Positions 16,328-24,533 are shown, counted from the first letter of the stretch. The stretch is DNA of 31,892 nucleotides from Desulfuromusa sp. (GCA_021647765.1 JAKIUD010000038.1:1-31892); one strand, 5' to 3'. The notes: a model not told the origin generated them from the letters alone. Program-made: numbers and translations.

Positions 16328-16355
16328 GAAAGGTTGTCTCCTAAATCAGTGGATG

Positions 16356-17402
16356 TCACGATGACAAATCGGGATATTCCACCACACTGCCATCAGCAGC
16401 ACGGATCAACAGAATATCTCCCCGCTTTTTGGCATATTCGGGAACCAGTGGCACCTTCCCTTTTCCTCCAGGGAGATCAATAATATACTGTGGTGATGCC
16501 AAGCCTGACACTGAACCACGGAGTGAATGGATAATTTTTAATCCGGTTTTGACTGAAGTGCGAAAGTGTCCGGTACCGCGAGTCAAATCCATCTGATGCA
16601 GATAATAGGGACGCACCCGCATTTTCAGCAGGCCACGGAATAACACGCTGATAATTTCAGGCTGATCATTGACCCCACGGAGGAGTACCGTCTGATTCCC
16701 CAATACAATTCCGGCATCTGCCAATCGAGCACAAGCCTCTGCCGCTTGTTCCGTCAGTTCACGCGGATGGTTGAAATGGGTATTCAGATAGAGAGGCTGA
16801 AATTTCTTCAGCATGGCACATAATCGATCGGTAATTCGCTCTGGAAGAGTCACCGGAACCCTGGTGCCGATACGGATCATTTCGACATGGGGAATCGCAT
16901 AAACCCTGGCGAGTAAATCTTGTAAAACGGGATCGGGCAACAGCAGTGGGTCTCCACCGGAAAAAATCACATCACGAATTTGTGAATCTGCCGCAATATA
17001 ATCGATTCCCTCACGTAATTCTCGAAAACTCAGAGCCATATCAGCACAACCAACCTTCCGTTTGCGGGTGCAAAAACGGCAATAGCTGGCACAACTGCCA
17101 GAAACATAGAATATGACCCGGTCGGGATAGCGATGAATGATGGCAGGAACGGGAGAATTATCCTCTTCAGCCAGGGGGTCAGATAATCCATCTTCGGTAA
17201 GTTCGTGTAGATCAGGCACACATTGTTTCCAGATCGGATCACCAACCTGCTCAATCAATCCCAGATAATAGGGAGTGATACGCATAGGATATCTTGCCTC
17301 GGCCACCGCAAGTGGACGTGGATCAAAAGCAAAGGAACCCACCAACTGATCTACCGACGTCACAGCATCCTGCAAAGATTGCTGCCATAGTTCTTGAGCC
17401 AT
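16356..17402 (-). CDS. kamA: KamA-family radical SAM protein, probable lysine 2,3-aminomutase
   Basis: The 348-residue radical SAM/PLP enzyme has the [4Fe-4S]-binding CX3CX2C cluster Cys104, Cys108, Cys111 (SCASYCRFCTRKR), FSGGDPLLL and the LAM-type C-terminus. Asp272 (HQMDLTRGTGHFRT) and Asp309 (YIIDLPGGKGK) align with the two carboxylates that bind the lysine side chain in clostridial LAM, and Lys316 is the expected PLP lysine. This favours L-lysine to L-beta-lysine conversion. The length is close to EpmB, which modifies lysine for EF-P, but the C-terminal motifs are more LAM-like. No ablB acetyltransferase, epmA or efp is in the window. Its ATG overlaps the TGA of the MauE-like gene, so the two are translationally coupled. 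Confidence 0.88.
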   Translation of the reverse strand: MAQELWQQSLQDAVTSVDQLVGSFAFDPRPLAVAEARYPMRITPYYLGLIEQVGDPIWKQCVPDLHELTEDGLSDPLAEEDNSPVPAIIHRYPDRVIFYVSGSCASYCRFCTRKRKVGCADMALSFRELREGIDYIAADSQIRDVIFSGGDPLLLPDPVLQDLLARVYAIPHVEMIRIGTRVPVTLPERITDRLCAMLKKFQPLYLNTHFNHPRELTEQAAEACARLADAGIVLGNQTVLLRGVNDQPEIISVLFRGLLKMRVRPYYLHQMDLTRGTGHFRTSVKTGLKIIHSLRGSVSGLASPQYIIDLPGGKGKVPLVPEYAKKRGDILLIRAADGSVVEYPDLSS

Positions 17403-17842
17403 CAGTCCGCCTCCATGGGATGTCGTAGATCACGCAGAACCCAGGTGGCAACCAGCAGCACCAACAATCCCACATCACGCCACAATGCAGTTAAAGGACT
17501 GGTCGGATTGGCGGCACCGGGCTTAAAACAGCCGCAGTCGATATCAAGACCACGGATGATGGCAGAGGACAGCGCAAGCATAAAGATAATATTCAGGACA
17601 AACAGAACCAACACGGCAGGACGAATCCGCATATTAAGCAGCAGCAATATTCCGCAAAGCAACTCAAGATAGGGAAGAATTGAGGCAATTAAATAATTCC
17701 AGGCGTAAGGAAGAATCTGATAGTTGGCAATCTGTCCGGCAAAATCAACAACATCATTGGCTTTGACCACTCCGGCATAAATGAAAACTGCCGCCAAAAC
17801 AAGACGGCTGATATGGTAGACAGTTTTCCTCAGCAGTTTCAT
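17402..17842 (-). CDS. MauE/DoxX-like redox-associated membrane protein
   Basis: The 146-residue protein has four hydrophobic helices (starting SRLVLAAVFIYAGVVKA, YLIASILPYLELLCGILLLL, PAVLVLFVLNIIFMLALSSA and LWRDVGLLVLLVATWVL). A short Cys motif, DIDCGCF, lies after the third helix, as in MauE/DoxX-type quinone- or thiol-linked proteins. I set the start at 17842 rather than 17881. This start overlaps the rhodanese stop by 4 bp (ATGA), has GGAGGGGG at good spacing, and begins MKLLRK in front of the first helix. Such proteins are often paired with rhodaneses or thioredoxin-like proteins and may transfer electrons to disulfides. The exact function is unknown. Confidence 0.8.
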   Translation of the reverse strand: MKLLRKTVYHISRLVLAAVFIYAGVVKANDVVDFAGQIANYQILPYAWNYLIASILPYLELLCGILLLLNMRIRPAVLVLFVLNIIFMLALSSAIIRGLDIDCGCFKPGAANPTSPLTALWRDVGLLVLLVATWVLRDLRHPMEAD

Positions 17843-18378
17843 TGGTTCGCCCCCTCCAACGCTCGGCCAGCGTCTTTCCACTCGGGAAGTCCCCCTTCAT
17901 AGACCAGAACATCCAGATACCCTTCCTGGATGAGACGGACACCCAAATCAAAAGAATCGGGGCAACCATAACCACTACAGTAAGTTATCAGGGTCTGGTC
18001 AACGGGAATCAGCTGCTTAAATTTCTCAATCTGGTTCGCAAAATCAGCAAACGGCAGAGAGAGCGCCCCCGCAAGATGTTCTTGTTGATAAGAGTGAAAA
18101 CTTCGGGCATCAATCAACAGAGCTCCTGCAGAAAGAAGTTCATCCAGATCAACCAATTCTATCGGGATAGGGAAAGCATCAATGGCGTCGGCAGCAACGA
18201 TTGTACCCTCACTGGTTTCTGCACTGTTAGAAACTGCGGGAGCAACAGATTTACCTGAAAAAACCCTGAATATCAGTTTAAAATTAAGACTCAAACCAAC
18301 CGTAGCAGATAAAACACAAAGGATGAGAACTTCCAGAAAAATCCGCCGCATGGATGGGCTAAGAAACAAGCTATTCAT
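17839..18378 (-). CDS. Membrane-anchored rhodanese-like protein
   Basis: The 179-residue protein has an N-terminal hydrophobic helix (about residues 13-30) and a rhodanese domain from about residue 75: ALLIDARSFHSYQQEHLAGALSLP, then active-site loop TYCSGYGCPDS with the candidate sulfur-carrying Cys, and LVYEGGLPEWKDAG at the end. The linker is Ser/Ala-rich. It is presumably tethered to the cytoplasmic membrane with the domain outside. Rhodaneses carry persulfide sulfur. Pairing with a MauE/DoxX protein is consistent with sulfur or thiol redox at the membrane. The start overlaps the slyX 3' end by 8 bp and the stop overlaps mauE by 4 bp. Confidence 0.85.
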   Translation of the reverse strand: MNSLFLSPSMRRIFLEVLILCVLSATVGLSLNFKLIFRVFSGKSVAPAVSNSAETSEGTIVAADAIDAFPIPIELVDLDELLSAGALLIDARSFHSYQQEHLAGALSLPFADFANQIEKFKQLIPVDQTLITYCSGYGCPDSFDLGVRLIQEGYLDVLVYEGGLPEWKDAGRALEGANQ

Positions 18379-18565
18379 CCGGGGATTCTTCCAGGGTTGG
18401 AGAAAGGGTACTGACTGTTTCCCGCAGGCGCTGGTTATCCTTGCTCAAGCGGTCAATTCGGTGATTGCAGTCGGTGAGCACCTCGTTGAGTTCATCAAGT
18501 AATTGTGTTTGGTGACTGAAACGGATTTCCAATTCAGTCATCCGCTCTTGCAGGTTTTCAAGCAT
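18371..18565 (-). CDS. slyX: SlyX-family small coiled-coil protein
   Basis: The 64-residue protein is all helical with heptad-like Leu spacing: ERMTELEIRFSHQTQLLDELNEVL, then RIDRLSKDNQRLRETVSTL, ending in an acidic Pro/Glu tail. This is the size and pattern of SlyX, whose function is unknown despite the name. AAAGGAG lies 7 bases before the ATG. It is the first gene of the operon that runs through rhodanese, MauE-like, kamA and FNT genes, and a promoter candidate lies just upstream. Confidence 0.75.
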   Translation of the reverse strand: MLENLQERMTELEIRFSHQTQLLDELNEVLTDCNHRIDRLSKDNQRLRETVSTLSPTLEESPDE

Positions 18566-18585
18566 GGTTGGTCTCCTTTGACTAC

Positions 18586-18615
18586 TTTATAACGTGCCAA
18601 GTCATTAGATGCCAA
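18586..18615 (-). promoter_or_regulatory. Sigma-70-type promoter candidate for the slyX operon
   Basis: On the minus strand TTGGCA (18610-18615) and TATAAA (18586-18591) are separated by 18 bp, each one base from consensus. The predicted start lies close to the slyX ribosome-binding site, giving a very short leader. Confidence 0.5.
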
Positions 18616-18702
18616 TACCATTTTGAAATAAACGACCCCACGGCAAACTGCAAGGAATAAAATCTGACAATTATTTTAGTGTTGCCATCAGTGCAGTCAA
18701 CG

Positions 18703-18869
18703 CTAGGACTCTGTATATTTTAAACTTTCGTAAAATTGCGTAGGGATTTTTCGTGTCAACAAGGCGTGGTTTTCGCTGCATAGCCAGAGCTATATAGCGG
18801 AAATAGCAACGCAGTTGACGCGTAAAAGAACAAGCAAGGGACGAAGAGTTAAGGTGTACAGAGTACTAG
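18703..18869. repeat. Family C near-palindromic MITE-like element
   Basis: CTAGGACTCTGTA (18703-18715) is matched at 12 of 13 positions by the complement of 18857-18869, so CTAG flanks both ends as a likely target duplication. The interior is a long imperfect hairpin: the arm from CGTGTCAAC (18752) to GCATAG pairs with CTATATAGCG to GTTGACGCG (18822). No coding capacity. Only one copy is in the window. Confidence 0.7.
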
Positions 18870-18997
18870 ATTCTAGCTCCCAAGGGTGTTTGTTGGCGGG
18901 GATGTGTTTATGCGACCCTTGTTCTGGGTGTTGCGAAATCATCAGCCAAACAATTGAAGAATGCTGCAGCTCCGTAGGGGGACTGCTTGTGATACCA

Positions 18998-19675
18998 TCA
19001 TTCTCCCGCTGAAAACCTCTGAATACCACCATGGCGAATAATTTCACCATCGATATGATAAATAACATCTTCAGCGATATTGGTCGCCAAATCCCCCATC
19101 CGTTCCAGATAACGGGAAATTGACAGGTAGTAGATCAGACCATCCATAGAAGCAGGATCGCTTCTGATCGCCTCCTTAACCCGGGAAAAATTCTCCCGGT
19201 GCATATTATCAACATCATCGTCAAGTTGGATTGTTTTATGAGCCAGCTCTGAATCCCTTTCTACCAACGAATCAAGAGCGATCTTCAACATATTTTCAAC
19301 CAGTTTGGCCATTGTTGCGATATCATACGGGCAATCAATCTTGTGGGTCACATCAAGATCCAGAGTTCGATCAGCAATATTAACCGCAAAGTCGGCCACC
19401 CTTTCCAGGTCGTTGTTGATTTTCAGCACCGAAACAATAAAACGCAGATCGGTTGCAACTGGTTGATGCAGTGCCAGGATTTTCAGGCACTCTTCTTCCA
19501 GCTCAATCTCCATATTGTCTATCTGTGCATCTCCATCCCTGACCTGACCAGCAAGTTTGCTATCAAAAGTCAGCAATGCTTGCACCGCTTGCTTCACTCT
19601 CCCTTCCACTTCGGCACCAAGGGTCAAGAGCTCCCTCTTCAACAGATCTAATTCATGTTGCATTAAAATAGCCAT
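18998..19675 (-). CDS. phoU: Phosphate transport system regulator PhoU
   Basis: The 225-residue all-helical protein has the two PhoU repeats. The first covers about residues 20-105 with the metal/acidic motif LKINNDLERVADFAVNIADR, and the second covers about 120-210 with SRYLERMGDLATNIAEDVIY. PhoU links the PstSCAB transporter to PhoR and keeps the Pho regulon off when phosphate is ample. It is the last gene of the phoBR-pstSCAB-phoU array, 23 bp after pstB. AAGG lies about 5 bases before the ATG at 19675; a second in-frame ATG lies four codons later. A gene-free, repeat-containing gap follows. Confidence 0.95.
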   Translation of the reverse strand: MAILMQHELDLLKRELLTLGAEVEGRVKQAVQALLTFDSKLAGQVRDGDAQIDNMEIELEEECLKILALHQPVATDLRFIVSVLKINNDLERVADFAVNIADRTLDLDVTHKIDCPYDIATMAKLVENMLKIALDSLVERDSELAHKTIQLDDDVDNMHRENFSRVKEAIRSDPASMDGLIYYLSISRYLERMGDLATNIAEDVIYHIDGEIIRHGGIQRFSAGE

Positions 19676-19698
19676 ACACCTTTTCCTTTCTACTTAGA

Positions 19699-20475
19699 TC
19701 AACCGAAACGTCCGGTGATATAATCTTCTGTCTGCTTGTTTTGCGGTTTTACAAATAATTGGTCGGTGACGCCGAATTCGATCAGATTCCCTTCAAATAA
19801 AAAAGCTGTAAAATCTGAAACCCGGGCAGCTTGCTGCATATTATGGGTCACAATAATAATCGTATAATCATTACGCAACTCCTTAATTGTTTCTTCAACT
19901 CGAGCCGTCGATTTTGGATCCAGAGCACTACAGGGTTCATCCATAAGAATGACTTTGGGATTCACCGCAATTGCCCGGGCAATACAGAGACGCTGCATTT
20001 GTCCACCCGACAGGCCAAGAGCACTTTCTTGAAGCCGATCCTTAACCTCATCCCAAAGAGCCGCGGCCTTTAAACTGCTTTCAACCCGCTCATCGAAAAG
20101 TTTCTTGTCTTTTTCTCCGGCAATTCGCAAACCATAAATTACATTTTCATAGATTGATTTGGGAAAGGGGTTCGACTTCTGAAAAACCATCCCTACCTTA
20201 CGTCGCAATTCTATAATATCAGTCCTCCGGCCATAAATATTCTCCCCTTCGAGAAAAATTTCACCCTCAACCCGACAACTATCAATCAAATCATTCATCC
20301 GGTTGAAACAGCGAATCAAAGTACTTTTCCCGCATCCTGAGGGTCCAATTAGTGCAGTCACCTGCTTTTCTGGAAAACTGAGGTTAATCCCATGCAATGC
20401 CCGGGCATTGCCGGGATAGTAAAATTTCAGGTCATCCACCTGAATAATCGGGTTCTCAATTTTGGTAGCAGTCAT
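19699..20475 (-). CDS. pstB: Phosphate ABC transporter ATP-binding protein
   Basis: The 258-residue ATPase energises phosphate uptake by PstSCA. It shows Walker A GPSGCGKST, the Q-loop VGMVFQKSNPFPKSIYENV (the NPFP form is characteristic of PstB), signature LSGGQMQRL, Walker B VILMDEPCSALD and the switch His in IIVTHNMQQA. The length is normal for the family. AGGAG lies about 11 bases before the ATG; it is 15 bp after pstA. Confidence 0.97.
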   Translation of the reverse strand: MTATKIENPIIQVDDLKFYYPGNARALHGINLSFPEKQVTALIGPSGCGKSTLIRCFNRMNDLIDSCRVEGEIFLEGENIYGRRTDIIELRRKVGMVFQKSNPFPKSIYENVIYGLRIAGEKDKKLFDERVESSLKAAALWDEVKDRLQESALGLSGGQMQRLCIARAIAVNPKVILMDEPCSALDPKSTARVEETIKELRNDYTIIIVTHNMQQAARVSDFTAFLFEGNLIEFGVTDQLFVKPQNKQTEDYITGRFG

Positions 20476-20490
20476 GATGTTTCTATTCTC

Positions 20491-22101
20491 CTAAAAAGTT
20501 CCAAAAGTGTAGCGTTTTTTCATCTTGTTGCGTAAGTAAATCGCCACACTGCTCATAATCAATACGATCAGTACCAGCAACAATGTGGTGACAAAAACCA
20601 TCGGTTTTGCCGCCTCAACGTTGGGTGACTGAAAACCAATGTCGTAAATATGAAAACCAAGATGCATAAATTTTCGATCCAGATGGAAAAACGGGAAATT
20701 GCCATCAATCGGCAGTGCCGGTGCCAGCTTGACCACCCCGGTAAGCATCAGTGGGGCAACTTCACCAGCAGCACGTGCCATCGCCAGGATCAATCCGGTC
20801 ATGATTCCAGGAGATGCCATCGGCAACAAAATCCTCACCAGAGTCTGAAACTTGGTCGAACCCAAGGCATAAGACCCTTCACGCATCTCTCTGGGGATTG
20901 CACCGAGAGCTTCTTCGGTTGAAACAATCACCACCGGAACCGTCAGCAGAGCCAGGGTCAAACTAGCCCAGAGCAGACCACCAGTGCCAAAGGTTGGTGT
21001 GGGTAATCGTTCCGGGAAAAAGAATGAATCGATGCCGTGACCAATTCCGTAAATAAAAAAGCTGAGGCCAAAAATCCCGTAAACGATTGATGGAATTCCA
21101 GCTAGATTATTCACCGCAATGCGGACAATTCGAACCAATAAACCCTCGTTTGCATATTCACGTAAATAGACAGCCGCAATCACGCCCAGCGGGAAAGAGA
21201 ACAGACTCATGACAAAGATAAGCATGACTGTGCCGAATATCGCCGGAAACAAGCCCCCTTCAGTATTCGATTCACGCGGCTCTCCAACAAACAGTTCTCC
21301 AAGTTTTTTTGCATAAAAAATTGATTTATCGATCACCGTCATTTGGTTCGGGGCATAAACTTGAACTATATCGGCAAGCACAATCTCTTTTTCCTGACCC
21401 TTGGCATCAGCGAAGATCGCTTTATCCTGGCGAACTCTGGTGACACGATTAGTCTGAACCTTGACCAGATGGTTAAAATTACTATCAAGTTTCGTCTTTT
21501 CATGGTTCAGTTTAATCCGTGCCTGATCGTCAGCCGGGACTTTTTTGTAATCAAGTTTCAGCACCTTTAAACGTAATCTTTCCATCTGATAACTGGCATC
21601 ATTGAGTTTGTTTTCCAACTCTTCCAAGACCTGAAGCTCATTGCCAACATTGTCCACGGCAGCATTCAATTCGGCAAGGGATCCTGGCTTTAATTCCCCA
21701 TTGACCTGGATATTTTTCAATTCACCAAAAAAATCGCCATGTTCAATTCGTTCCAATACCAGCAACTGCTGTGGTGTTTGCTCAGAAACAATCTGAGCTT
21801 CATCAATCCAGCGGAAATCAAGGCCGTACAGATCCCGGTTGGCTATTTTATATTGGCGTCGCAAACCACTTTTATCTGCTGTCGGTTCAGTGCGGATCAA
21901 CTCACCAATAACCAGACTCCCATCTTTGAGCTTCAGTTGCTGAAGGTCAGAAGGCCAGAACACCCCCAGGCCGTTGACCATAATCACAATCAGCAGGACG
22001 AAAGCTGTTAACAAGGTTGCAGCAAGGGCGGCGGCAGAAAACCACACCATCGGCTCGCCAACCCGCCAGTATTTATCCATCATTTTTGTTTTCATCGCCA
22101 T
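20491..22101 (-). CDS. pstA: Phosphate ABC transporter permease PstA, long form
   Basis: The 536-residue permease has an N-terminal helix (about residues 17-42), then a periplasmic domain of about 230 residues with a coiled-coil stretch (LAELNAAVDNVGNELQVLEELENKL), then the PstA permease with six helices. The permease section carries GIPSIVYGIFGLSFF and the EAA loop EEALGAIPREMREGSYALGSTKFQT. E. coli PstA is 296 residues; the extra N-terminal region resembles the long PstA proteins of pseudomonads (DUF3333 type). The gene is preceded by a 150-bp family B element that separates it from pstC. AGGA before the ATG lies in the ancestral flank, so translation signals seem unaffected. Confidence 0.93.
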   Translation of the reverse strand: MAMKTKMMDKYWRVGEPMVWFSAAALAATLLTAFVLLIVIMVNGLGVFWPSDLQQLKLKDGSLVIGELIRTEPTADKSGLRRQYKIANRDLYGLDFRWIDEAQIVSEQTPQQLLVLERIEHGDFFGELKNIQVNGELKPGSLAELNAAVDNVGNELQVLEELENKLNDASYQMERLRLKVLKLDYKKVPADDQARIKLNHEKTKLDSNFNHLVKVQTNRVTRVRQDKAIFADAKGQEKEIVLADIVQVYAPNQMTVIDKSIFYAKKLGELFVGEPRESNTEGGLFPAIFGTVMLIFVMSLFSFPLGVIAAVYLREYANEGLLVRIVRIAVNNLAGIPSIVYGIFGLSFFIYGIGHGIDSFFFPERLPTPTFGTGGLLWASLTLALLTVPVVIVSTEEALGAIPREMREGSYALGSTKFQTLVRILLPMASPGIMTGLILAMARAAGEVAPLMLTGVVKLAPALPIDGNFPFFHLDRKFMHLGFHIYDIGFQSPNVEAAKPMVFVTTLLLVLIVLIMSSVAIYLRNKMKKRYTFGTF

Positions 22102-22110
22102 AATTAAATC

Positions 22111-22268
22111 CTAGGAGCCTGTCCGAGAATAAGAGCCAAAGTGAAAGCCCAGTAGTTTGAGATCAGCTTTTAGTTCGTTTGAGAGCTCATAGCTGTAGCT
22201 ATGAGCTGAAAAGGAGCTGATATATGAGCCAAACAGCTGGTTTTGCAGCTGGTCGAACCGGCTTCTAG
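22111..22268. repeat. Family B MITE-like element within the pst operon (copy B2)
   Basis: Left end GAGCCTGTCCGAGAATAA matches copy B1; the right end is shortened by about 9 bp inside but still similar. CTAG flanks both sides (22111-22114 and 22265-22268) as a likely target duplication. The right CTAG contains the pstC stop codon. The centre is a perfect hairpin with 11-base arms (AGCTCATAGCT and its complement, 22184-22207) around GT. Most of the element would lie untranslated in the pst mRNA. Confidence 0.8.
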
Positions 22269-24493
22269 AACCGACCATATTTAGCTCGCAAACGTTGCCG
22301 GACAATCTCTGCCACGGTATTAACGATAAAAGTCATGACAAACAAGATAACTGCAGTTAAAAACAGGGTTCGATAAAGGGTACCGTCAACGGGGGCTTCC
22401 GGTATTTCAACTGCAATATTGGCCGATAGTGGACGCATCCCGTTAAAAATACTCAGATCCATAATTGCCGTGTTCCCGGTCGCCATCAATACGATCATGG
22501 TTTCACCAACCGCCCGTCCGAAACCGATCATCGTGCCAGCAAAGATGCCCGGGCTGGCTGAGGGGAGAATCACCCGCCAAACGGTTTGCCAGCGACTGGC
22601 ACCCAGAGCCAGAGACGCAGCTTTGAGACTGGGGGGAACATTGGACAGAGCATCTTCAGAAATCGTAAAAATAATTGGAATAACCGCAAAACCCATGGCA
22701 AATGCGATAATGATACAGTTTCTGGGATCGTAGTGAGTTCCAGTCTCGGTAAATAGCCACTGCTTCAAGTCACCATCAAACAACCAGTGTTCCAACCCAG
22801 ATCCAAGAACAATAGCAATCGCCACAGCCATAATAAGGACTGGTGCGATAACCAGAAATTCATAACCTCGTTCAATCTGTTTCAAAGTTTCAATTTTGCG
22901 GGCAGCCTGCCACAGAGCAATACTGATCATCAACGCAGCTGGAATCAGGATCAGACTTAAAAACATCGATCCCAGGGAACGCTCAATTAATGGAGCTAAC
23001 CAGAGGGCAGCAAGAAAGCCAATAATAACCGTTGGAACGGCTGCCATGACTTCTACCGCTGGTTTGATGATTCCCTTGAATTTTGGCCGGGCAAACTGAC
23101 TGGTATAAATGGCACCAAAAATTGCCAGTGGCAGGGCAAACAACATGGCGTAGAATGTCCCTTTGAGGGTACCAAAGATCAGAGGCGTAAGGCTCAACTT
23201 TGCTTCATAGTCATCGGTACTGGCTGATGATTGCCAGGAGTAAGTTGGTTCTGCATAGCCTTCGTACCAGACTTTTCCGAACAGGGTCTTGAGGCTGATT
23301 TCCGGGTGAGGAATATGCAGTTTCCAACTGACGATTCTGCCGTTGTCCGAGAGGGTAATAACTCCATTTCCACGCGTAGTCAGCGCATAACGGCTAATTT
23401 TTTCTTCGGTCGGGCTGATTCCGACAAGAAACCGTTCGCTAGTCATGTGGCTCAACTGCATGCCATCGCCAGCAGAACTGACGACGCTCTTATCATGCAG
23501 CGTCGGTGAAACATAATCTATGGGTTGTGAGTGACCCCGCAGTGTGTGAATTTTGGTGAGTTTCCAGCCGCTTTCAGTGTTCCGCACCGGGAACCAGGTT
23601 GTCAGCCCCCCCTGACAGTCACCAACGATCAAAGAAATGTCACCGAAAACCATGTTCAATGCCGTGATTTCACGCTGATCAGAGAATGCTTGAGTGACTT
23701 CTTCCAGCACCGGCTTTTCGCCAGCCGACAGATCCCAGCGCAAGATTTCACCTTGATCTGTCCCCGCATACAGTTTATCTCCTGCCGTTGACAGAGACAT
23801 GGCAGAAATATGCCCAGTACTAGCAACCTCCAACGGCTGGGTTGTTTCTACCAGCTCAGCATCGCCGAACAAACTCTCACTCTCCTCCACAACCGTGGCC
23901 TGAAGCGTCCCGTCCTGGAATAGATCAACCCGTACCCGACGCCCCTCTTCATCAACTCGAGCCAAGGATTGAATCGGCATGTCGCCAGCAGGGGCAGGGA
24001 AGGTCGCCAACTGTTCTATCCGGTGGCGAATCGTCCGGTGATTATTGCTTTTTTCATCAAAAGAAGAGAAAAAGCTCACCTGATTTATGGTCAGACTCCC
24101 ATCATCCCAAATCAATACATGCTTCAAGCGTCCATAGCTTTGTGCCGATATCAATCTGCTGGAACCAGTTTCACTGACAATCTGCTCCACATCCAGAACC
24201 GCGCCATCAACTACAGAAAAAAATTCAAACTTTCCGGTTTGATCAATGGTGTAACCGGTTTCCAGATATTCATCCATCCCCAGCGCCACAATCTTGTCAG
24301 CAGCACTATCTGCATTCAGCTGGAAACTGGCATACAAATCCTTATCGGGAGAAAGGAACAGGGGCAGGGAGACCTTGGCAATCAAAATCAAAATAAAAAT
24401 AACACTGAAAATAATTGCCAGCCCGCCAATGGTGATGACCCACCGAGCAATCCGGTCATTACGTTTGATTTTATTTAGAAAAGCGGGGTTCAT
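22265..24493 (-). CDS. pstC: Phosphate ABC transporter permease PstC, long form with propeller-like domain
   Basis: The 742-residue protein has an N-terminal helix (about residues 18-40). A periplasmic domain of some 390 residues follows, with repeated beta-rich segments such as MSLSTAGDKLYAGTDQGEILRWDL and ALTTRGNGVITLSDNGRIVSWKL that look like WD40-type propeller blades. The C-terminal permease (about 440-742) has FGTLKGTFYAMLFALPLAIFGAIY and EAA loop EDALSNVPPSLKAASLALGASRWQT. E. coli PstC is 319 residues; long PstC forms occur in pseudomonads. The TAG stop sits in the target duplication of the family B element. The ribosome-binding site is weak. Confidence 0.93.
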   Translation of the reverse strand: MNPAFLNKIKRNDRIARWVITIGGLAIIFSVIFILILIAKVSLPLFLSPDKDLYASFQLNADSAADKIVALGMDEYLETGYTIDQTGKFEFFSVVDGAVLDVEQIVSETGSSRLISAQSYGRLKHVLIWDDGSLTINQVSFFSSFDEKSNNHRTIRHRIEQLATFPAPAGDMPIQSLARVDEEGRRVRVDLFQDGTLQATVVEESESLFGDAELVETTQPLEVASTGHISAMSLSTAGDKLYAGTDQGEILRWDLSAGEKPVLEEVTQAFSDQREITALNMVFGDISLIVGDCQGGLTTWFPVRNTESGWKLTKIHTLRGHSQPIDYVSPTLHDKSVVSSAGDGMQLSHMTSERFLVGISPTEEKISRYALTTRGNGVITLSDNGRIVSWKLHIPHPEISLKTLFGKVWYEGYAEPTYSWQSSASTDDYEAKLSLTPLIFGTLKGTFYAMLFALPLAIFGAIYTSQFARPKFKGIIKPAVEVMAAVPTVIIGFLAALWLAPLIERSLGSMFLSLILIPAALMISIALWQAARKIETLKQIERGYEFLVIAPVLIMAVAIAIVLGSGLEHWLFDGDLKQWLFTETGTHYDPRNCIIIAFAMGFAVIPIIFTISEDALSNVPPSLKAASLALGASRWQTVWRVILPSASPGIFAGTMIGFGRAVGETMIVLMATGNTAIMDLSIFNGMRPLSANIAVEIPEAPVDGTLYRTLFLTAVILFVMTFIVNTVAEIVRQRLRAKYGRF

Positions 24494-24516
24494 AGAACTT
24501 TTCTCACTTCATTTGT

Positions 24517-24533
24517 GGCTGAAAAAAACAGCC
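24517..24533. promoter_or_regulatory. Short hairpin in the pstS-pstC gap
   Basis: GGCTG and CAGCC flank a seven-base A (or T) loop. On the minus-strand mRNA this lies between pstS and pstC, where stabilising or attenuating hairpins often raise the ratio of binding protein to permease. The stem has only five pairs, so the role is tentative. Confidence 0.3.

Larger units (their letters stand above)
18566..18997. other. Intergenic region holding a palindromic repeat
   Basis: The gap separates the phoU 3' end from slyX on the minus strand. It contains the slyX promoter candidate (18586-18615) and the family C element (18703-18869). The remaining 18870-18997 shows no feature I can name. A Cys-rich frame there overlaps the repeat and is rejected. 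Confidence 0.6.

Noticed and set aside
18815..19012. Cys-rich 65-codon frame starting with TTG between slyX and phoU
   Set aside because: It starts within the family C hairpin, overlaps the phoU 3' end, has no ribosome-binding site, and the Cys richness follows from TGT/TGC-rich DNA. The pattern is not repeated elsewhere.
22111..22305. 64-codon minus-strand frame between pstC and pstA
   Set aside because: It is a translation of the family B element extended into the pstC 3' end in another frame.
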